In this document: positions 43,733-52,820 of the stretch, one piece after another
Numbering within the stretch: the stretch's first letter is position 1
How the letters are laid out: each line of letters begins with the position of its first letter
Origin: CAZVFX01 sp964626565
GTDB lineage: Bacteria > Myxococcota_A > UBA9042 > CAIXZC01
Reading direction: 5' to 3'
Assembly (NCBI GenBank): GCA_964626565.1
Contig: CAZVFX010000001.1
Location: 111,797 to 175,796, forward strand
Length of the DNA stretch: 64,000 nucleotides
The notes under the pieces: model-generated
What the model saw: only the letters and a program-made list of their open reading frames with translations
What the model was told of the DNA's origin: nothing
The model's database searches: none
Position numbers and translations under genes: made by a program

Positions 43733-45339
43733 TAACGGGCCGTGACTCGCATGAGCGGGCCCAACTCCTTCATCAGGACGTCCACGGCAAAGAACAGGTT
43801 GTCTACCTGCACTGAAAGGGTCTGCCCGCCCCCCTCTCCCGGCGAGTCGAGGATGATGTTTACCAGAATCTCCCGGTCGATCTCCTTGGCCGCGTTCTTG
43901 AGCATGGTAAGCGCCATGCCCATGCCCAGGCCTGCTTCGTCGGGCAGCACGATGCGCTGCAGGATGGCGGGCACCGAGATTCGCACCGCGGCCCTGCCCG
44001 GGTTTTCGAGAGTCAGTCGCAGGAACGGTTTCTCAACCCCCGGCCGGGTGTACATGTCCTCCGCCAACAGGCGCAGAGTATTGGACGCCTTGGAGATGTA
44101 GTAGGTGCCGTCCTTGAAGAACCAGGCCAGGCGTTCATTGGTCTTTCCCTTCTTCGGGCGACCGCGGCGTATCGCCTTGGTTACCTCCTCTCCGGTTCTT
44201 AATTCCGTTTTGTCGAAGCGAAAGTACTTGGTCGAGAAGATGTGCCGCATCCGTTTCTCGAACAGCTTGGTGTCAGTTGGCTGGAACAGGTAGACGAACG
44301 CGTTGTCCGGCTTGGCCACGCTGATCTTCCCTACCACCGCGATTCCCACGATTCCGGACGCCAGTTCCAGAAGCTGGGTGCGCCAGGTGTCATCCAGCGC
44401 CTTCTTCAGGCGCACTCCGGGGGCGGCAGCCCACTTCACGCGCCAGAAAGCATCGAGCTTTTCCGCAGTTGCCTTGGCCTCGTGTACCGACGTGAAACCA
44501 ACTGCGGGCGTACCTTCCGGCAGCCGTACCGGCTGCTCGGGCGGGAGGAAGAAGGTGTTGAGCCCATCGAGCACACCGCTGTTGTGAGCGCTCAAGGACA
44601 GGTCCAGGCGGTCGGGGGTCTCCGTCAGGGTCAGAGCGAGTCTTTCGAATCTCAGGAACTCTTCAGGGAAGACCGCCCAGAAGAAGGTTGAACCCACGGT
44701 TTCTTCCAGTAGTCCCACCATTCGTTTCAAGCCCAGGCGCACCTGGAGCAGCGCCGGCCCTTGCTTCTGTTTCTCTTCCCAGCGGGCCACAAATCCGTCG
44801 TCGCCGGCCTTTGGCCGGTTGCCGCCAACCGCGCAAACGACCAGCTCACCCTGGGCCGAGCAGTTCGGGGCGTTGCCCTCGCCCGCAGGCAGCGGCAAAC
44901 GCTTCAGCAGCTTTTCCCAGCGGGCAGCTTCGTCGGCAATGCTGGGGCCTGCCCCGGGCCGGAAGAGGAGCCGGGCTTCAAGGCGGCTCAATATCGGGTC
45001 GTCGGTCTCCGGGGCGACGTCCAATAGCAGGTCCCGCACCTCCAGGTAGACTTTCTCAGGGACTTTCAATTCCTCAATCAGCCCGCTGATGCGGGCGCCG
45101 GTTTCGTTGTCCAGCAGCAGCAGAACCGGCGTTTGCAGGCGGGTCACCAGCCGGCGAGGGTCGGAAGAGTACACCGACAACAACTCCGGGGCGGGCGCGG
45201 GCTGTTCCTCCGCCTGCGGCAGGGCGGCCGTGGCGGCCAGTTGAGACAGGGGAGTCTTGACCTCTTCTTTGCAGCCTGCGGTCAGCGCCAGAGCGGCGGC
45301 CGTTACAAGGCAGAGTAGGAGTGGTAATCGTCTGGTCAT
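43732..45339 (-). CDS. Lipoprotein of unknown function between hutU and folC
   Basis: 535 residues from ATG 45339 (MTRRLPLLLCLVTAAALALTAGC, lipobox TAGC); a GTG four codons earlier is in frame but lies inside the end of hutU. The body is mixed alpha/beta with no cysteine clusters. It includes segments such as YSSDPRRLVTRL, AVGFTSVHEAKATAEKL, DGTYYISKASNTLRL and a C-terminal VNIILDSPGEGGGQTLSVQVDN. Overall it is reminiscent of myxobacterial 'DUF3352-like' export proteins, but I cannot assign a family. It starts two bases after the hutU stop and ends overlapping folC. Confidence 0.8.
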   Translation of the reverse strand: MTRRLPLLLCLVTAAALALTAGCKEEVKTPLSQLAATAALPQAEEQPAPAPELLSVYSSDPRRLVTRLQTPVLLLLDNETGARISGLIEELKVPEKVYLEVRDLLLDVAPETDDPILSRLEARLLFRPGAGPSIADEAARWEKLLKRLPLPAGEGNAPNCSAQGELVVCAVGGNRPKAGDDGFVARWEEKQKQGPALLQVRLGLKRMVGLLEETVGSTFFWAVFPEEFLRFERLALTLTETPDRLDLSLSAHNSGVLDGLNTFFLPPEQPVRLPEGTPAVGFTSVHEAKATAEKLDAFWRVKWAAAPGVRLKKALDDTWRTQLLELASGIVGIAVVGKISVAKPDNAFVYLFQPTDTKLFEKRMRHIFSTKYFRFDKTELRTGEEVTKAIRRGRPKKGKTNERLAWFFKDGTYYISKASNTLRLLAEDMYTRPGVEKPFLRLTLENPGRAAVRISVPAILQRIVLPDEAGLGMGMALTMLKNAAKEIDREILVNIILDSPGEGGGQTLSVQVDNLFFAVDVLMKELGPLMRVTAR

Positions 45340-45341
45340 GT

Positions 45342-46994
45342 TTATTCCCACCGTCCGGGGGTTTTCACATCTGTGGCCGCGGCAAACGAGGTGGCTTCCT
45401 CGTACCCGGCATCATGGTGTCGCAGCACTCCCATGAGGGGGTCCCCGGTGAGCACCCGGGAAAGGCGCGCCCGGGCCGAACTTGTGCCGTCGGCCACTAC
45501 CACCATGCCGGCATGGAGAGAATAGCCGATGCCCACGCCGCCGCCGTGATGGAAAGACACCCAGGTGGCGCCGTTGGCCGTATTGAGCATGAGGTTGAGC
45601 AGCGGCCAGTCGGCGACTGCGTCTGAGCCGTCCTTCATGCCCTCGGTTTCCCGGTTTGGGGAGGCCACCGAACCGCAGTCCAAGTGGTCCCTTCCGATGA
45701 CGATGGGGGCTTTCACCCGCCCCGAGCGCACCAGTTCGTTGAACGCCAGCCCAGCCTTCTCCCGCTCACCGTACCCCAGCCAGCAGATACGGGAAGGAAG
45801 CCCTTGGAAGGCCACCTTCTCCCTGGCCAGCTTGATCCACCGCACCAGCGCCTCATTCTCGGGGAACAACTCGATAATTGCCTCATCGGTTGCGTATATG
45901 TCGGCAGGATCGCCCGACAGAGCGGCCCAACGGAACGGCCCTTTGCCCAGGCAGAACAGAGGCCGAATATATGCTGGTACGAAGCCGGGGAAATCGAACG
46001 CGTCGGTGACGCCGTGGTCAAACGCGAACTGGCGGATGTTGTTACCATAATCGAACACATGGGAGCCGAGGCGTTTGAACTCGAGCATCGCGCTTACGTG
46101 CGCGGCCATGGAGTCCAGGGCCATGGTCTTGTACCTGTCCGGGTCAGAGTCTCGCAAGGCCAGCGCGTCTTCGAAGGGAATGCCGTGGGGCACGTAACCA
46201 TGCAGGGGGTCGTGCGCCGACGTCTGGTCGGTGACCAGGTCGGGTACTATCCCCAGTCTCGCAAGCTCCGTGTGGGTCTCAGCCGCGTTGCCCAGCAGGC
46301 CGATGGAGAGCGGGGTTCCGGCCCGCCGGGCTTCATCGACCCAGCGCAGCGCCTCGTCCAGGTCCCGGGTCCACCGGTCCAGGTAGGCGGTTTCGATCCG
46401 CCGTTGGATGCGGCCCTGGTCAACCTCCACCGCCAGGCAGATGCCGTTGTTCATGGTGACGGCCAGGGGCTGGGCGCCGCCCATGCCGCCCAGGCCCGCG
46501 GTGAGCACCAGGCGGCCGGACAGGTCCGCGTTGAAGTGCCGACGACCAGCTTCAGCCAGGGTTTCGTAGGTGCCCTGCAGGATCCCCTGAGTGCCGATGT
46601 AGATCCAACTGCCGGCGGTCATCTGGCCGTACATCATGAGCCCCAGCTTCTCCAACTCCCGGAAATGCTCCCAGTTGCCCCAGGCGGGCACCAGATTGGA
46701 GTTAGCGATAAACACCCGCGGGGCATCCTCATGAGTTCGGGCGATTCCCACCGGCTTTCCCGACTGAACCAGAAGGGTCTCGTTGTTCTCGAGTTCCTTC
46801 AGCCCGGCCAGAATCGACTTGAACGCGGCCACTGAGCGGGCCGCCCTTCCAGTGCCGCCGTAGACAATGAGGTTCTCAGGGTCTTCGGCAACTTCGGGGT
46901 CCAGGTTGTTGAGTAGCATGCGGTACGCGGCCTCTTGCTGCCACCCCTTGCAAGTCAACTCCGTACCGCCCGGTTTTTTCCATCCTTCCAGCAT
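45342..46994 (-). CDS. hutU: Urocanate hydratase
   Basis: 550 residues, the typical length. Converts urocanate to imidazolone propionate, the second step of histidine degradation, using tightly bound NAD. Recognised by YGGTGRAARS, NSNLVPAWGNWE, GTQGILQGTYET, LTAGLGGMGGAQPLA, DQTSAHDPLHGY, the catalytic-cysteine region RICWLGYGER and HHGGGVGIGYS. The other hut genes (hutH, hutI, hutG) are not in the window. It follows the bifunctional-nuclease family gene by 17 bases on the same strand. Confidence 0.96.
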   Translation of the reverse strand: MLEGWKKPGGTELTCKGWQQEAAYRMLLNNLDPEVAEDPENLIVYGGTGRAARSVAAFKSILAGLKELENNETLLVQSGKPVGIARTHEDAPRVFIANSNLVPAWGNWEHFRELEKLGLMMYGQMTAGSWIYIGTQGILQGTYETLAEAGRRHFNADLSGRLVLTAGLGGMGGAQPLAVTMNNGICLAVEVDQGRIQRRIETAYLDRWTRDLDEALRWVDEARRAGTPLSIGLLGNAAETHTELARLGIVPDLVTDQTSAHDPLHGYVPHGIPFEDALALRDSDPDRYKTMALDSMAAHVSAMLEFKRLGSHVFDYGNNIRQFAFDHGVTDAFDFPGFVPAYIRPLFCLGKGPFRWAALSGDPADIYATDEAIIELFPENEALVRWIKLAREKVAFQGLPSRICWLGYGEREKAGLAFNELVRSGRVKAPIVIGRDHLDCGSVASPNRETEGMKDGSDAVADWPLLNLMLNTANGATWVSFHHGGGVGIGYSLHAGMVVVADGTSSARARLSRVLTGDPLMGVLRHHDAGYEEATSFAAATDVKTPGRWE

Positions 46995-47011
46995 GGTCAG
47001 AGGCCTCTCTT

Positions 47012-47491
47012 CTACATCTTGTATTTGCCGAAGTCGTCGTCTTCGAGATTCTCCAGGATTTCCTTCCAGACGTCTTCCTCGCCCGTGTTGGGAACGGCAT
47101 GGGAGCTTTTTTCAAAAACCCGTTCGTGCACAGTTATTTCGGCCCCGCACCTGAGCGCCAGAGCGATAGAGTCCGAAGGTCTCGCATCAATGGCGGCCAT
47201 CCGGTCCTTGATTCGAATGTGGAGGAGCGCATAGAACGTGTCGTTTATCAGGTCAGTGACCTCAATCTTCTCCAGCTCTCCGCCCAACTCCTTGAGCACC
47301 GACGTCATCAGGTCGTGGGTCATGGGTCGTGGGAAGTCCACCCCCTCCAACTGGGCTGCGATGGAACTGGCCTCCATGATGCCGATAACGATAGGCAACA
47401 CCTTCTTGCCGGTGTCGTCTTTGAGGACCACGATGGGGGCCTTGCTTTTTTCATCCAGGGCCAGGCCTGCCACCTTCATAGTGATTAACAT
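47012..47491 (-). CDS. Bifunctional nuclease (BFN/DUF151) family protein
   Basis: 159 residues. The family motif set is visible: LPIVIGIMEASSIAAQLEG, RPMTHDLM, and ARPSDSIALALRCGAEI near the middle. Plant members have DNase/RNase activity in defence responses; the role of bacterial ones is not established. ATG 47491 shares one base with the miaB stop (TGATG). The tail is acidic. The miaB-BFN order is common in deltaproteobacteria-like genomes, to my knowledge. Confidence 0.9.
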   Translation of the reverse strand: MLITMKVAGLALDEKSKAPIVVLKDDTGKKVLPIVIGIMEASSIAAQLEGVDFPRPMTHDLMTSVLKELGGELEKIEVTDLINDTFYALLHIRIKDRMAAIDARPSDSIALALRCGAEITVHERVFEKSSHAVPNTGEEDVWKEILENLEDDDFGKYKM

Positions 47492-48867
47492 CAACTCCTC
47501 CTGCCGGTCCGTAGTGGTTCGCCGGCCATTTCACCCATGAGGCTGTGGGTCCTGGCCCCGGTGATGCGCACTCGAACCAGCTTGCCAACGAGGTCGTCCC
47601 CGTCTTCCGGGGAGGGGAAGTTGGCAACATAGTTCGTGGCGGTCCGACCCGTCAACTGGATCCTTGTCTCGTCCTCGGCCTCGTAAATCCGCCGGGCCTC
47701 CACCAGAACTTGCGCCTCGCTGCCCACGTGGGCGCGAAGCGCCTCTGTCATGCCAGCATACAGGATTGCCTGCAGTTGCGAAAGCCGGGATTTTTTCACC
47801 TCTCCCGGAACGTCGTCCGTCAGGTCCGCGGCGGCTGTTCCCGGCCGGGGGCTGTATTTGAACGAATAGGCGCTGCCCCATTTGATGGTGCGTGCGGCAT
47901 CAAGAGTAGCCTCGAAATCTGCATCGGTTTCGCCCGGGAATCCAACGATCAGGTCCGTCGACAGGTGGATGGCAGGGTCGATGCTGCGGGCCAGGTCCAC
48001 CAGCTTTGAGTAATGCTCGAAAGAGTACCGGCGGTTCATTTTGGAGAGTATGCGGTCGGAACCTGCCTGGAGGGGGAAATGGAGGTATGGGCACAGTTTC
48101 TCCACTGTCCCGAACGCGCTGATCAGCTCCTCGGTACAATCAGCCGGGTGGGAGGTGAGAAATCGCAGCCTCTCCAGACCCTCGACCTTGCCGACCATGG
48201 CCAGCAGTTCATGGAACCGAGGGTAGCCGCTTGCGCCCATGCCGTACCGGTTGACATTTTGACCCAGCAGCGTCACTTCTTTCACCCCGGCGTTGACCAG
48301 GCGCCCCACCTCCGCCACAACTTCGTCCGCAGGTTTGCTGATCTCGCGGCCCCGGGTGTACGGAACGATGCAATAGGCGCAATACTGGTTGCACCCTTTC
48401 ATGACCGTGACAAAAGCCGAGGCCTGTGATTCCTGCAGCGGCATCGCCTCAGGGAACACCTCCCGACCTTCCTTGAACGTGGTGGCCACTACCTGGCGCC
48501 CCGTACGTTGCGCCTGTTCCACCAGTTCTACGATTTCGCCAACGTGGTCGGGACCGAGCACAATATCGACGTATGGCACTCTTCGGGCCAGCGCTTCCTG
48601 TTCTTGTTGGGCCACGCAACCTGCCACCGCAAATAGCACGTCCCTTCCCCGTTTTTTGTGCTTTCGCAGCCGGCCCAATTTGCTGAACACTTTCTGGGCC
48701 GGGTTTTCTCTAACGGAGCAGGTGTTCAGGATGATGAGGTCGGCCTCGCCGTCAGTTTCGGTTTGTTCGTAGCCTGCACGGCAAAGATGCTCGGCCAGTC
48801 GTTGAGAATCGTAGACATTCATCTGGCAGCCGTAGGTGAATATCTTTACTTTTTTGACCTCGTGCAT
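47491..48867 (-). CDS. miaB: tRNA-2-methylthio-N6-isopentenyladenosine synthase MiaB
   Basis: 458 residues from ATG 48867 (MHEVKKVKIFTYGCQMNVYDS); a 57-residue upstream extension in frame is non-coding in character. It has the N-terminal UPF0004 domain with three cysteines (TYGCQMN, NTCSVRE, AGCVAQ), a radical SAM cluster CNQYCAYC, and a C-terminal TRAM domain (about 390-450). It adds a methylthio group to i6A37 of tRNAs using two 4Fe-4S clusters. It is divergent from the FHA gene. Confidence 0.95.
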   Translation of the reverse strand: MHEVKKVKIFTYGCQMNVYDSQRLAEHLCRAGYEQTETDGEADLIILNTCSVRENPAQKVFSKLGRLRKHKKRGRDVLFAVAGCVAQQEQEALARRVPYVDIVLGPDHVGEIVELVEQAQRTGRQVVATTFKEGREVFPEAMPLQESQASAFVTVMKGCNQYCAYCIVPYTRGREISKPADEVVAEVGRLVNAGVKEVTLLGQNVNRYGMGASGYPRFHELLAMVGKVEGLERLRFLTSHPADCTEELISAFGTVEKLCPYLHFPLQAGSDRILSKMNRRYSFEHYSKLVDLARSIDPAIHLSTDLIVGFPGETDADFEATLDAARTIKWGSAYSFKYSPRPGTAAADLTDDVPGEVKKSRLSQLQAILYAGMTEALRAHVGSEAQVLVEARRIYEAEDETRIQLTGRTATNYVANFPSPEDGDDLVGKLVRVRITGARTHSLMGEMAGEPLRTGRRS

Positions 48868-48936
48868 AGCGAATAGAAAATATACCCATCGAGGCGGGGG
48901 CGTCAAGGCCCCGGCTGAAAGCGCTGGATTCCGGCC

Positions 48937-48966
48937 TTGAAAGAGGCTACGGAAGTGTAGTATCGT
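48937..48966 (+). promoter_or_regulatory. Sigma-70-type promoter for the FHA gene
   Basis: TTGAAA (48937-48942), 18-base spacer, TATCGT (48961-48966), followed by GGAGGATATC immediately before ATG 48995. Confidence 0.4.
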
Positions 48967-48994
48967 AGCGCTTGAGGTTTGGACGGAGGATATC

Positions 48995-50131
48995 ATGATA
49001 TGTGTCCATTGTGGACGGGAGTCGGACCCGCTGTTCAAGTTCTGTCTGCACTGCGGGAAGGAACTGTCCGCGCCGAAGGAGGATAAGCCCGCGGCCGCCC
49101 CTGCGCCGCCTCCGGAAGAGGTGGCGGAGCCGGTTGCTGAACCCTCCTTTGAAGAGGAAGTCTCCGCGGCGGAAGAACCGTTGGAGGAGCCTGCCGTTTC
49201 GGAACCCGACCTTGCGGAAGAGCCCGAACCGGAGCCCGCCGAAGAGGCCCAGGCCGAGCCTGCTGAGGAGGCTCAGGCTGAGCCTGCTGAAGAGGCGTCC
49301 CAGGAAGCCGAGGCGGAACCCGCCAAGGCGGCTCGCTGCAGCCGATGCCGGGCCAAGCTCGAGCCCAACGCCAATGTTTGTCACCTGTGCGGACATCACG
49401 TAGGAGACGAGGTCGTACCGGGACGCGATGAGGCCGAGCGGGGAAGGGACACCGCTAAGATCAGCCTGAAGCGAAAGCCCGCCGGCTACCTCATCTCCGT
49501 GAGTTCGGTAGATGGACGGGAGACGGTGAAGGTGCCAATCTTTGTAGGCAAGAACACCCTTGGGCGGGAGAACTGCGACCTGCAGTTCCCCGAGGACGAC
49601 CTGCTGTCGCCCACTCACCTGCTGTTGGAGGTGGGAGTCGAAAACGTCAACCTCAGTTGTCCCGGCTCTCGCAACGGCACTTATGTCCGCATGAGTGATC
49701 AGGTCAAGCTGGACCACGGCGATCTGTTCCGGTTGGGCCAGCAGCTTCTCAAATTCGAAGAGCTTGAGAAACTGGCTGCAGTGATCGCTTCATCCGAGGA
49801 CGGGGTGCAGGTGCTGGGAAGTCCGGCCGGACCCAAGGCCTGGGGCCGACTCACCCAGGTGATTACCGACGACGAAAACGGCTCCTCTTTCCTGCTCACA
49901 AGTGAAAACGTGTTCCTGGGGCGGGAGCGGGGCAACATAACTTTCCCCGGCGATCGCTATATCTCCGGCACCCACGCGGTTATCGCCAGGCGCGCCGATG
50001 GAACCTACCTCAGAGATGTAGGCTCGAGTAATGGCACATATATTCGGGTACCGGGGGACATGGTCATCGAATCTGGCCAGTATTTCCTGGCGGGCCGCCA
50101 GCTTTTCAAGCTCTACATCGAGCGCCAATAA
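48995..50131 (+). CDS. Tandem FHA-domain protein with two zinc ribbons
   Basis: 378 residues. Starts with a zinc ribbon (MICVHCG...FCLHCGKE), followed by a very acidic Ala/Glu/Pro linker (about 30-108), then a second ribbon (CSRCRAKL...CHLCGHH, about 112-131). Two forkhead-associated domains follow: about 165-250 (GKNTLGRENCDL, SRNGTYVR) and about 290-375 (LGRERGNITF, ISGTHAVI, SSNGTYIR). The second keeps the usual phosphothreonine-binding G-R, S-x-x-H and NGT residues. In the first, the SPTHLLL segment stands for S-x-x-H. No kinase is adjacent, so the phosphoprotein partner is elsewhere. Probably cytoplasmic. Confidence 0.9.
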   Translation: MICVHCGRESDPLFKFCLHCGKELSAPKEDKPAAAPAPPPEEVAEPVAEPSFEEEVSAAEEPLEEPAVSEPDLAEEPEPEPAEEAQAEPAEEAQAEPAEEASQEAEAEPAKAARCSRCRAKLEPNANVCHLCGHHVGDEVVPGRDEAERGRDTAKISLKRKPAGYLISVSSVDGRETVKVPIFVGKNTLGRENCDLQFPEDDLLSPTHLLLEVGVENVNLSCPGSRNGTYVRMSDQVKLDHGDLFRLGQQLLKFEELEKLAAVIASSEDGVQVLGSPAGPKAWGRLTQVITDDENGSSFLLTSENVFLGRERGNITFPGDRYISGTHAVIARRADGTYLRDVGSSNGTYIRVPGDMVIESGQYFLAGRQLFKLYIERQ

Positions 50132-50136
50132 TTCAG

Positions 50137-50164
50137 TTGACACCCAACCGTCGCGGAATATAAT
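50137..50164 (+). promoter_or_regulatory. Perfect-consensus sigma-70 promoter for the PpiC-type lipoprotein
   Basis: TTGACA (50137-50142), 16-base spacer, TATAAT (50159-50164). Both hexamers match the consensus exactly. The expected start is near 50171, about 50 bases before ATG 50221, and GGAGG lies in the leader at about 50210. Confidence 0.8.
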
Positions 50165-50220
50165 CACGCCCGCCTTGTTTGTAAGCAAATGAATGTTGAC
50201 GGCAATATGGAGGGAAATCC

Positions 50221-51588
50221 ATGAGAAACTTTAGGCTGCTCGTTCTGGCTCTGATCGCTTTGGCGCTCGTGCTGGCCGGATGCAAGGGCAAGGAAACCAC
50301 GAAGAAGGCCGCCAAGAAGGGGCAGAAGGTGGAGAAGAAGGAAGGCGCCAAGGCTGAAGAGCCGGCCGCGGAGGAAGAGAGCGAAGAGGCCGCGGAAGAG
50401 GAAGAGGCCGAAGAAGAGGCGGAGGAAGAAGAAGAAGCCGAGGCCGAGGAAGAAGCCGCCTCACCCACCGAAGAGGCTGCGCCCGCCGAGGAAGCCAAAG
50501 ACGGGGAAAAGGGTGACGATGAACTCACCGACACCGTAGTGGCCAAGGTCAACGGCTCGGAAATTGACGCCAAGGATTACGTGGCCCGCCTCAAACGCCT
50601 CACCAAGGGCAAGGTCACCCGGTCAATGCTCAAGAAGACCGTTATTGACCGCATGATCAACGATGAGCTTCTTCACCAGGAGATCGAGAAGCTGAAGATC
50701 TCGGTGTCCGATGAGGAAATCGCTGAAGCGATGAACATGGACATGGAGCGTTACAACAAGCAGAAGGAGAGCATGGCCGCCCGGGTGAAGGCATTTTCCG
50801 AGCGGGTCGCGGTCCGCAAGCTGCTCCAGGCCCGCGGACTCCTGGCAGAGCCGACGGATCAGGAACTTCAGAAAGAGTACGAGCGGCGGTTCGGGCTCAA
50901 GATCGACACCGTGACCATGGCCGTAGCTCCCGGCGCCACCGATGAGGAATCGGCAGCGGCCGATGAATCGGCGAAAAAGATTCTGGAGGCGGTTCAGACC
51001 GGCCAGACTCTGCGGGAAGCTGTGAAGGATAAGAAAGACGCGGCCGGCCGGCGGATCATCGTCAAGCCGATGTTCATCAAGAAGGGCGACGAAAGGCACA
51101 AGGAGTTGTGGGAAGCAGCGAACCCTCTGGAAGAAAAGGGGATTGCAGGCCCGGTGAAGACGCGGCACGGTTTTGTGGTTCTCCAGCTTGCCAAGCGCAT
51201 CGAGCCGCGCCAGCCGTTCGATCAGATGAAGGCGAAGCTGAAGAAGTCTGCCATGAACATGAAGACCGCCCAGGCCAAGCACCGCCTGCTCGAAGACCTG
51301 CGCAAGGAAGCGAAGGTCGAGTATCTCATTGAGTTCAAGGCCCAGCAGAGGCCGGGCACCCGTTCCCTCAAGGGCGGTCGGCTCAATCCGAACCTGCGCC
51401 CTGCAGTACCCCAGCCGCTTCGGGTGCCCCCCACAGCCGTGAGGCCTGGTGCCGGAGCTGCCACCGCACCGGCGGAAAAACCCGCCGCCGCAGCAGAGAA
51501 GCCGGCCGAACCCGCAGCAGCCCCCGCAGAACCCGCAGCAGCCCCCGCAGAACCCGCAGCAGCCCCCGCAGAGAAACCCGCAGAATAA
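50221..51588 (+). CDS. PpiC/SurA-type peptidyl-prolyl isomerase lipoprotein
   Basis: 455 residues. Signal MRNFRLLVLALIALALVLAGC (lipobox LAGC), a Lys-rich then very acidic linker to about residue 100, a SurA-N-like helical domain (VVAKVNGSEIDAKDYVARLKRL, with later LLHQEIEKLKISVSDEEI), and a parvulin-like domain (about 230-330, with KTRHGFVVLQLAKR as its conserved end). It would assist folding of exported proteins at the outer or inner membrane, apt for a genome with so many disulfide-rich lipoproteins. The C-terminal 55 residues are Ala/Pro/Glu repeats encoded by tandem 21-base units. Strong consensus promoter upstream. Confidence 0.9.
   Translation: MRNFRLLVLALIALALVLAGCKGKETTKKAAKKGQKVEKKEGAKAEEPAAEEESEEAAEEEEAEEEAEEEEEAEAEEEAASPTEEAAPAEEAKDGEKGDDELTDTVVAKVNGSEIDAKDYVARLKRLTKGKVTRSMLKKTVIDRMINDELLHQEIEKLKISVSDEEIAEAMNMDMERYNKQKESMAARVKAFSERVAVRKLLQARGLLAEPTDQELQKEYERRFGLKIDTVTMAVAPGATDEESAAADESAKKILEAVQTGQTLREAVKDKKDAAGRRIIVKPMFIKKGDERHKELWEAANPLEEKGIAGPVKTRHGFVVLQLAKRIEPRQPFDQMKAKLKKSAMNMKTAQAKHRLLEDLRKEAKVEYLIEFKAQQRPGTRSLKGGRLNPNLRPAVPQPLRVPPTAVRPGAGAATAPAEKPAAAAEKPAEPAAAPAEPAAAPAEPAAAPAEKPAE
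51508..51570. repeat. Three exact 21-base tandem units in the PpiC-type gene
   Basis: The unit begins GAACCCGCAGCAG and encodes EPAAAPA; three identical copies occupy 51508-51528, 51529-51549 and 51550-51570, near the gene's stop. Copy number could vary between strains without a frameshift. Confidence 0.85.
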
Positions 51589-51601
51589 GCAGTTCCTGCA
51601 G

Positions 51602-51645
51602 CCTACCGCCTTTCCTTTGCTACCGTCTGGTTTGCTACCGCCTAG
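51602..51645. repeat. Degenerate CTACCG-type repeat between convergent genes
   Basis: CTACCG occurs at 51603, 51620 and 51635; TTTGCTACCG is repeated 15 bases apart at 51616 and 51631. It overlaps the stop of the aminotransferase gene at 51642. The same core as the 21561-21588 array, but irregular in period. Confidence 0.5.
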
Positions 51646-52820
51646 ATTGAAGTAAGATAATTGTCCATCCGGCGAACGCCTTCCCGGATGTTCTCTTCGG
51701 TAACTGCGAAACTCAGGCGCAGGTAGCCGGGAGCGCCGAACGCCTCGCAGGGAACTGCGCCCACACCACCATCAACCAGCAGCCCCTCCGACAGGTCCAG
51801 AGTGGAGGCCGGGCCGCCGGCTTTGCCCAGGTAGGCAGAGACATCGACGAACAGGTAGAAAGCGCCCTGGGGCGTCACCGCGGTGACACCGGGAATGGCG
51901 GTGAGGAGGGAGATCATCAAGTCGCGGCGCGCTCCCAACGAGGCAACCCACTCTGCGGTGAGGGAGTGCCCCTGGCGCAGCGCCTCGGCCGCGGCCTTCT
52001 GGCCAACCGCGTTGGGGCACGAGGTGGAGTGATCCTGGATTTTGGTCATGGCCGCGATCAGCTCCCTGGGGCCGGCGGCAAACCCGATTCGCCAACCGGT
52101 CATGGACCAGGTCTTGGAGACCCCGTTGATGATGAGGGTGCGGTCCTTGAATCCCGGAATCTGCGCCATGGTCGCGAACTCATGCCCGTCGAAGAGCAGC
52201 GCGCAATAGATATCGTCCGACAGAATCCAGATGTCGTGGGGTTTCAACACCTCGGCCAGCTCTTCGAGATCCTTGCGGGAGTAGGCTACGCCGGTGGGGT
52301 TGGAAGGGGAGTTCAGAAGCACCGCGGTGGACCGCGGCGTAATCGCCTTCTCCAGCGCCTCAGGAGTCATTTTGAACTGATTCTCCGCCACCGTCTCGAC
52401 CATTACGGCCTTAGCATCGGCCAGACTGATGAATTCCGGATACGAGGTCCAGTAAGGCACGGGCAGGATAAATTCGTCGCCTCTGCCTGCCGTGGCCAGG
52501 ATCGCGTTGTAGAGCACCTGTTTGCCGCCCGCACTCGCCATTACGCAGTTGGTTTCGTAGCTCAGGCCGTATACGTCCTCGACGTAACCGCAAATAGCCT
52601 CCCGAAGCTCGGGGGTCCCGGCGGTGGCCGTGTAGCGAACGATGCAGTCGTCAATGGCCGCCTTGCCCGCATCGCACACGGCGCGGGGGGTATTGATGTC
52701 CGGCTCTCCCACGCCAAAGGCGATAATGTCCCGCCCCTGGGCTTTCAACTCCAGGGTCCGCGCGTTGAGGCCCAGAGTGATGGAAGGCGTGATTCTGGAA
52801 ATTCGTTCCGCCAGTTTCAT
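51642..52820 (-). CDS. aspC: Class I aminotransferase, aspartate type
   Basis: 392 residues. Pyridoxal-phosphate-dependent transfer between aspartate and 2-oxoglutarate is the most likely reaction. Markers: FGVGEPDINTP at the start, YTATAGTPELREAI, ASAGGKQVLYNA, PVPYWTSYPE, LNSPSNPTGVAYS, SDDIYCALLF, the Schiff-base lysine in INGVSKTWSMTGWRIG, and the C-terminal LRLSFAVTEENI. Other substrate ranges (prephenate, aromatic) cannot be excluded. It overlaps coaD by four bases (ATGA). Confidence 0.92.
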   Translation of the reverse strand: MKLAERISRITPSITLGLNARTLELKAQGRDIIAFGVGEPDINTPRAVCDAGKAAIDDCIVRYTATAGTPELREAICGYVEDVYGLSYETNCVMASAGGKQVLYNAILATAGRGDEFILPVPYWTSYPEFISLADAKAVMVETVAENQFKMTPEALEKAITPRSTAVLLNSPSNPTGVAYSRKDLEELAEVLKPHDIWILSDDIYCALLFDGHEFATMAQIPGFKDRTLIINGVSKTWSMTGWRIGFAAGPRELIAAMTKIQDHSTSCPNAVGQKAAAEALRQGHSLTAEWVASLGARRDLMISLLTAIPGVTAVTPQGAFYLFVDVSAYLGKAGGPASTLDLSEGLLVDGGVGAVPCEAFGAPGYLRLSFAVTEENIREGVRRMDNYLTSI

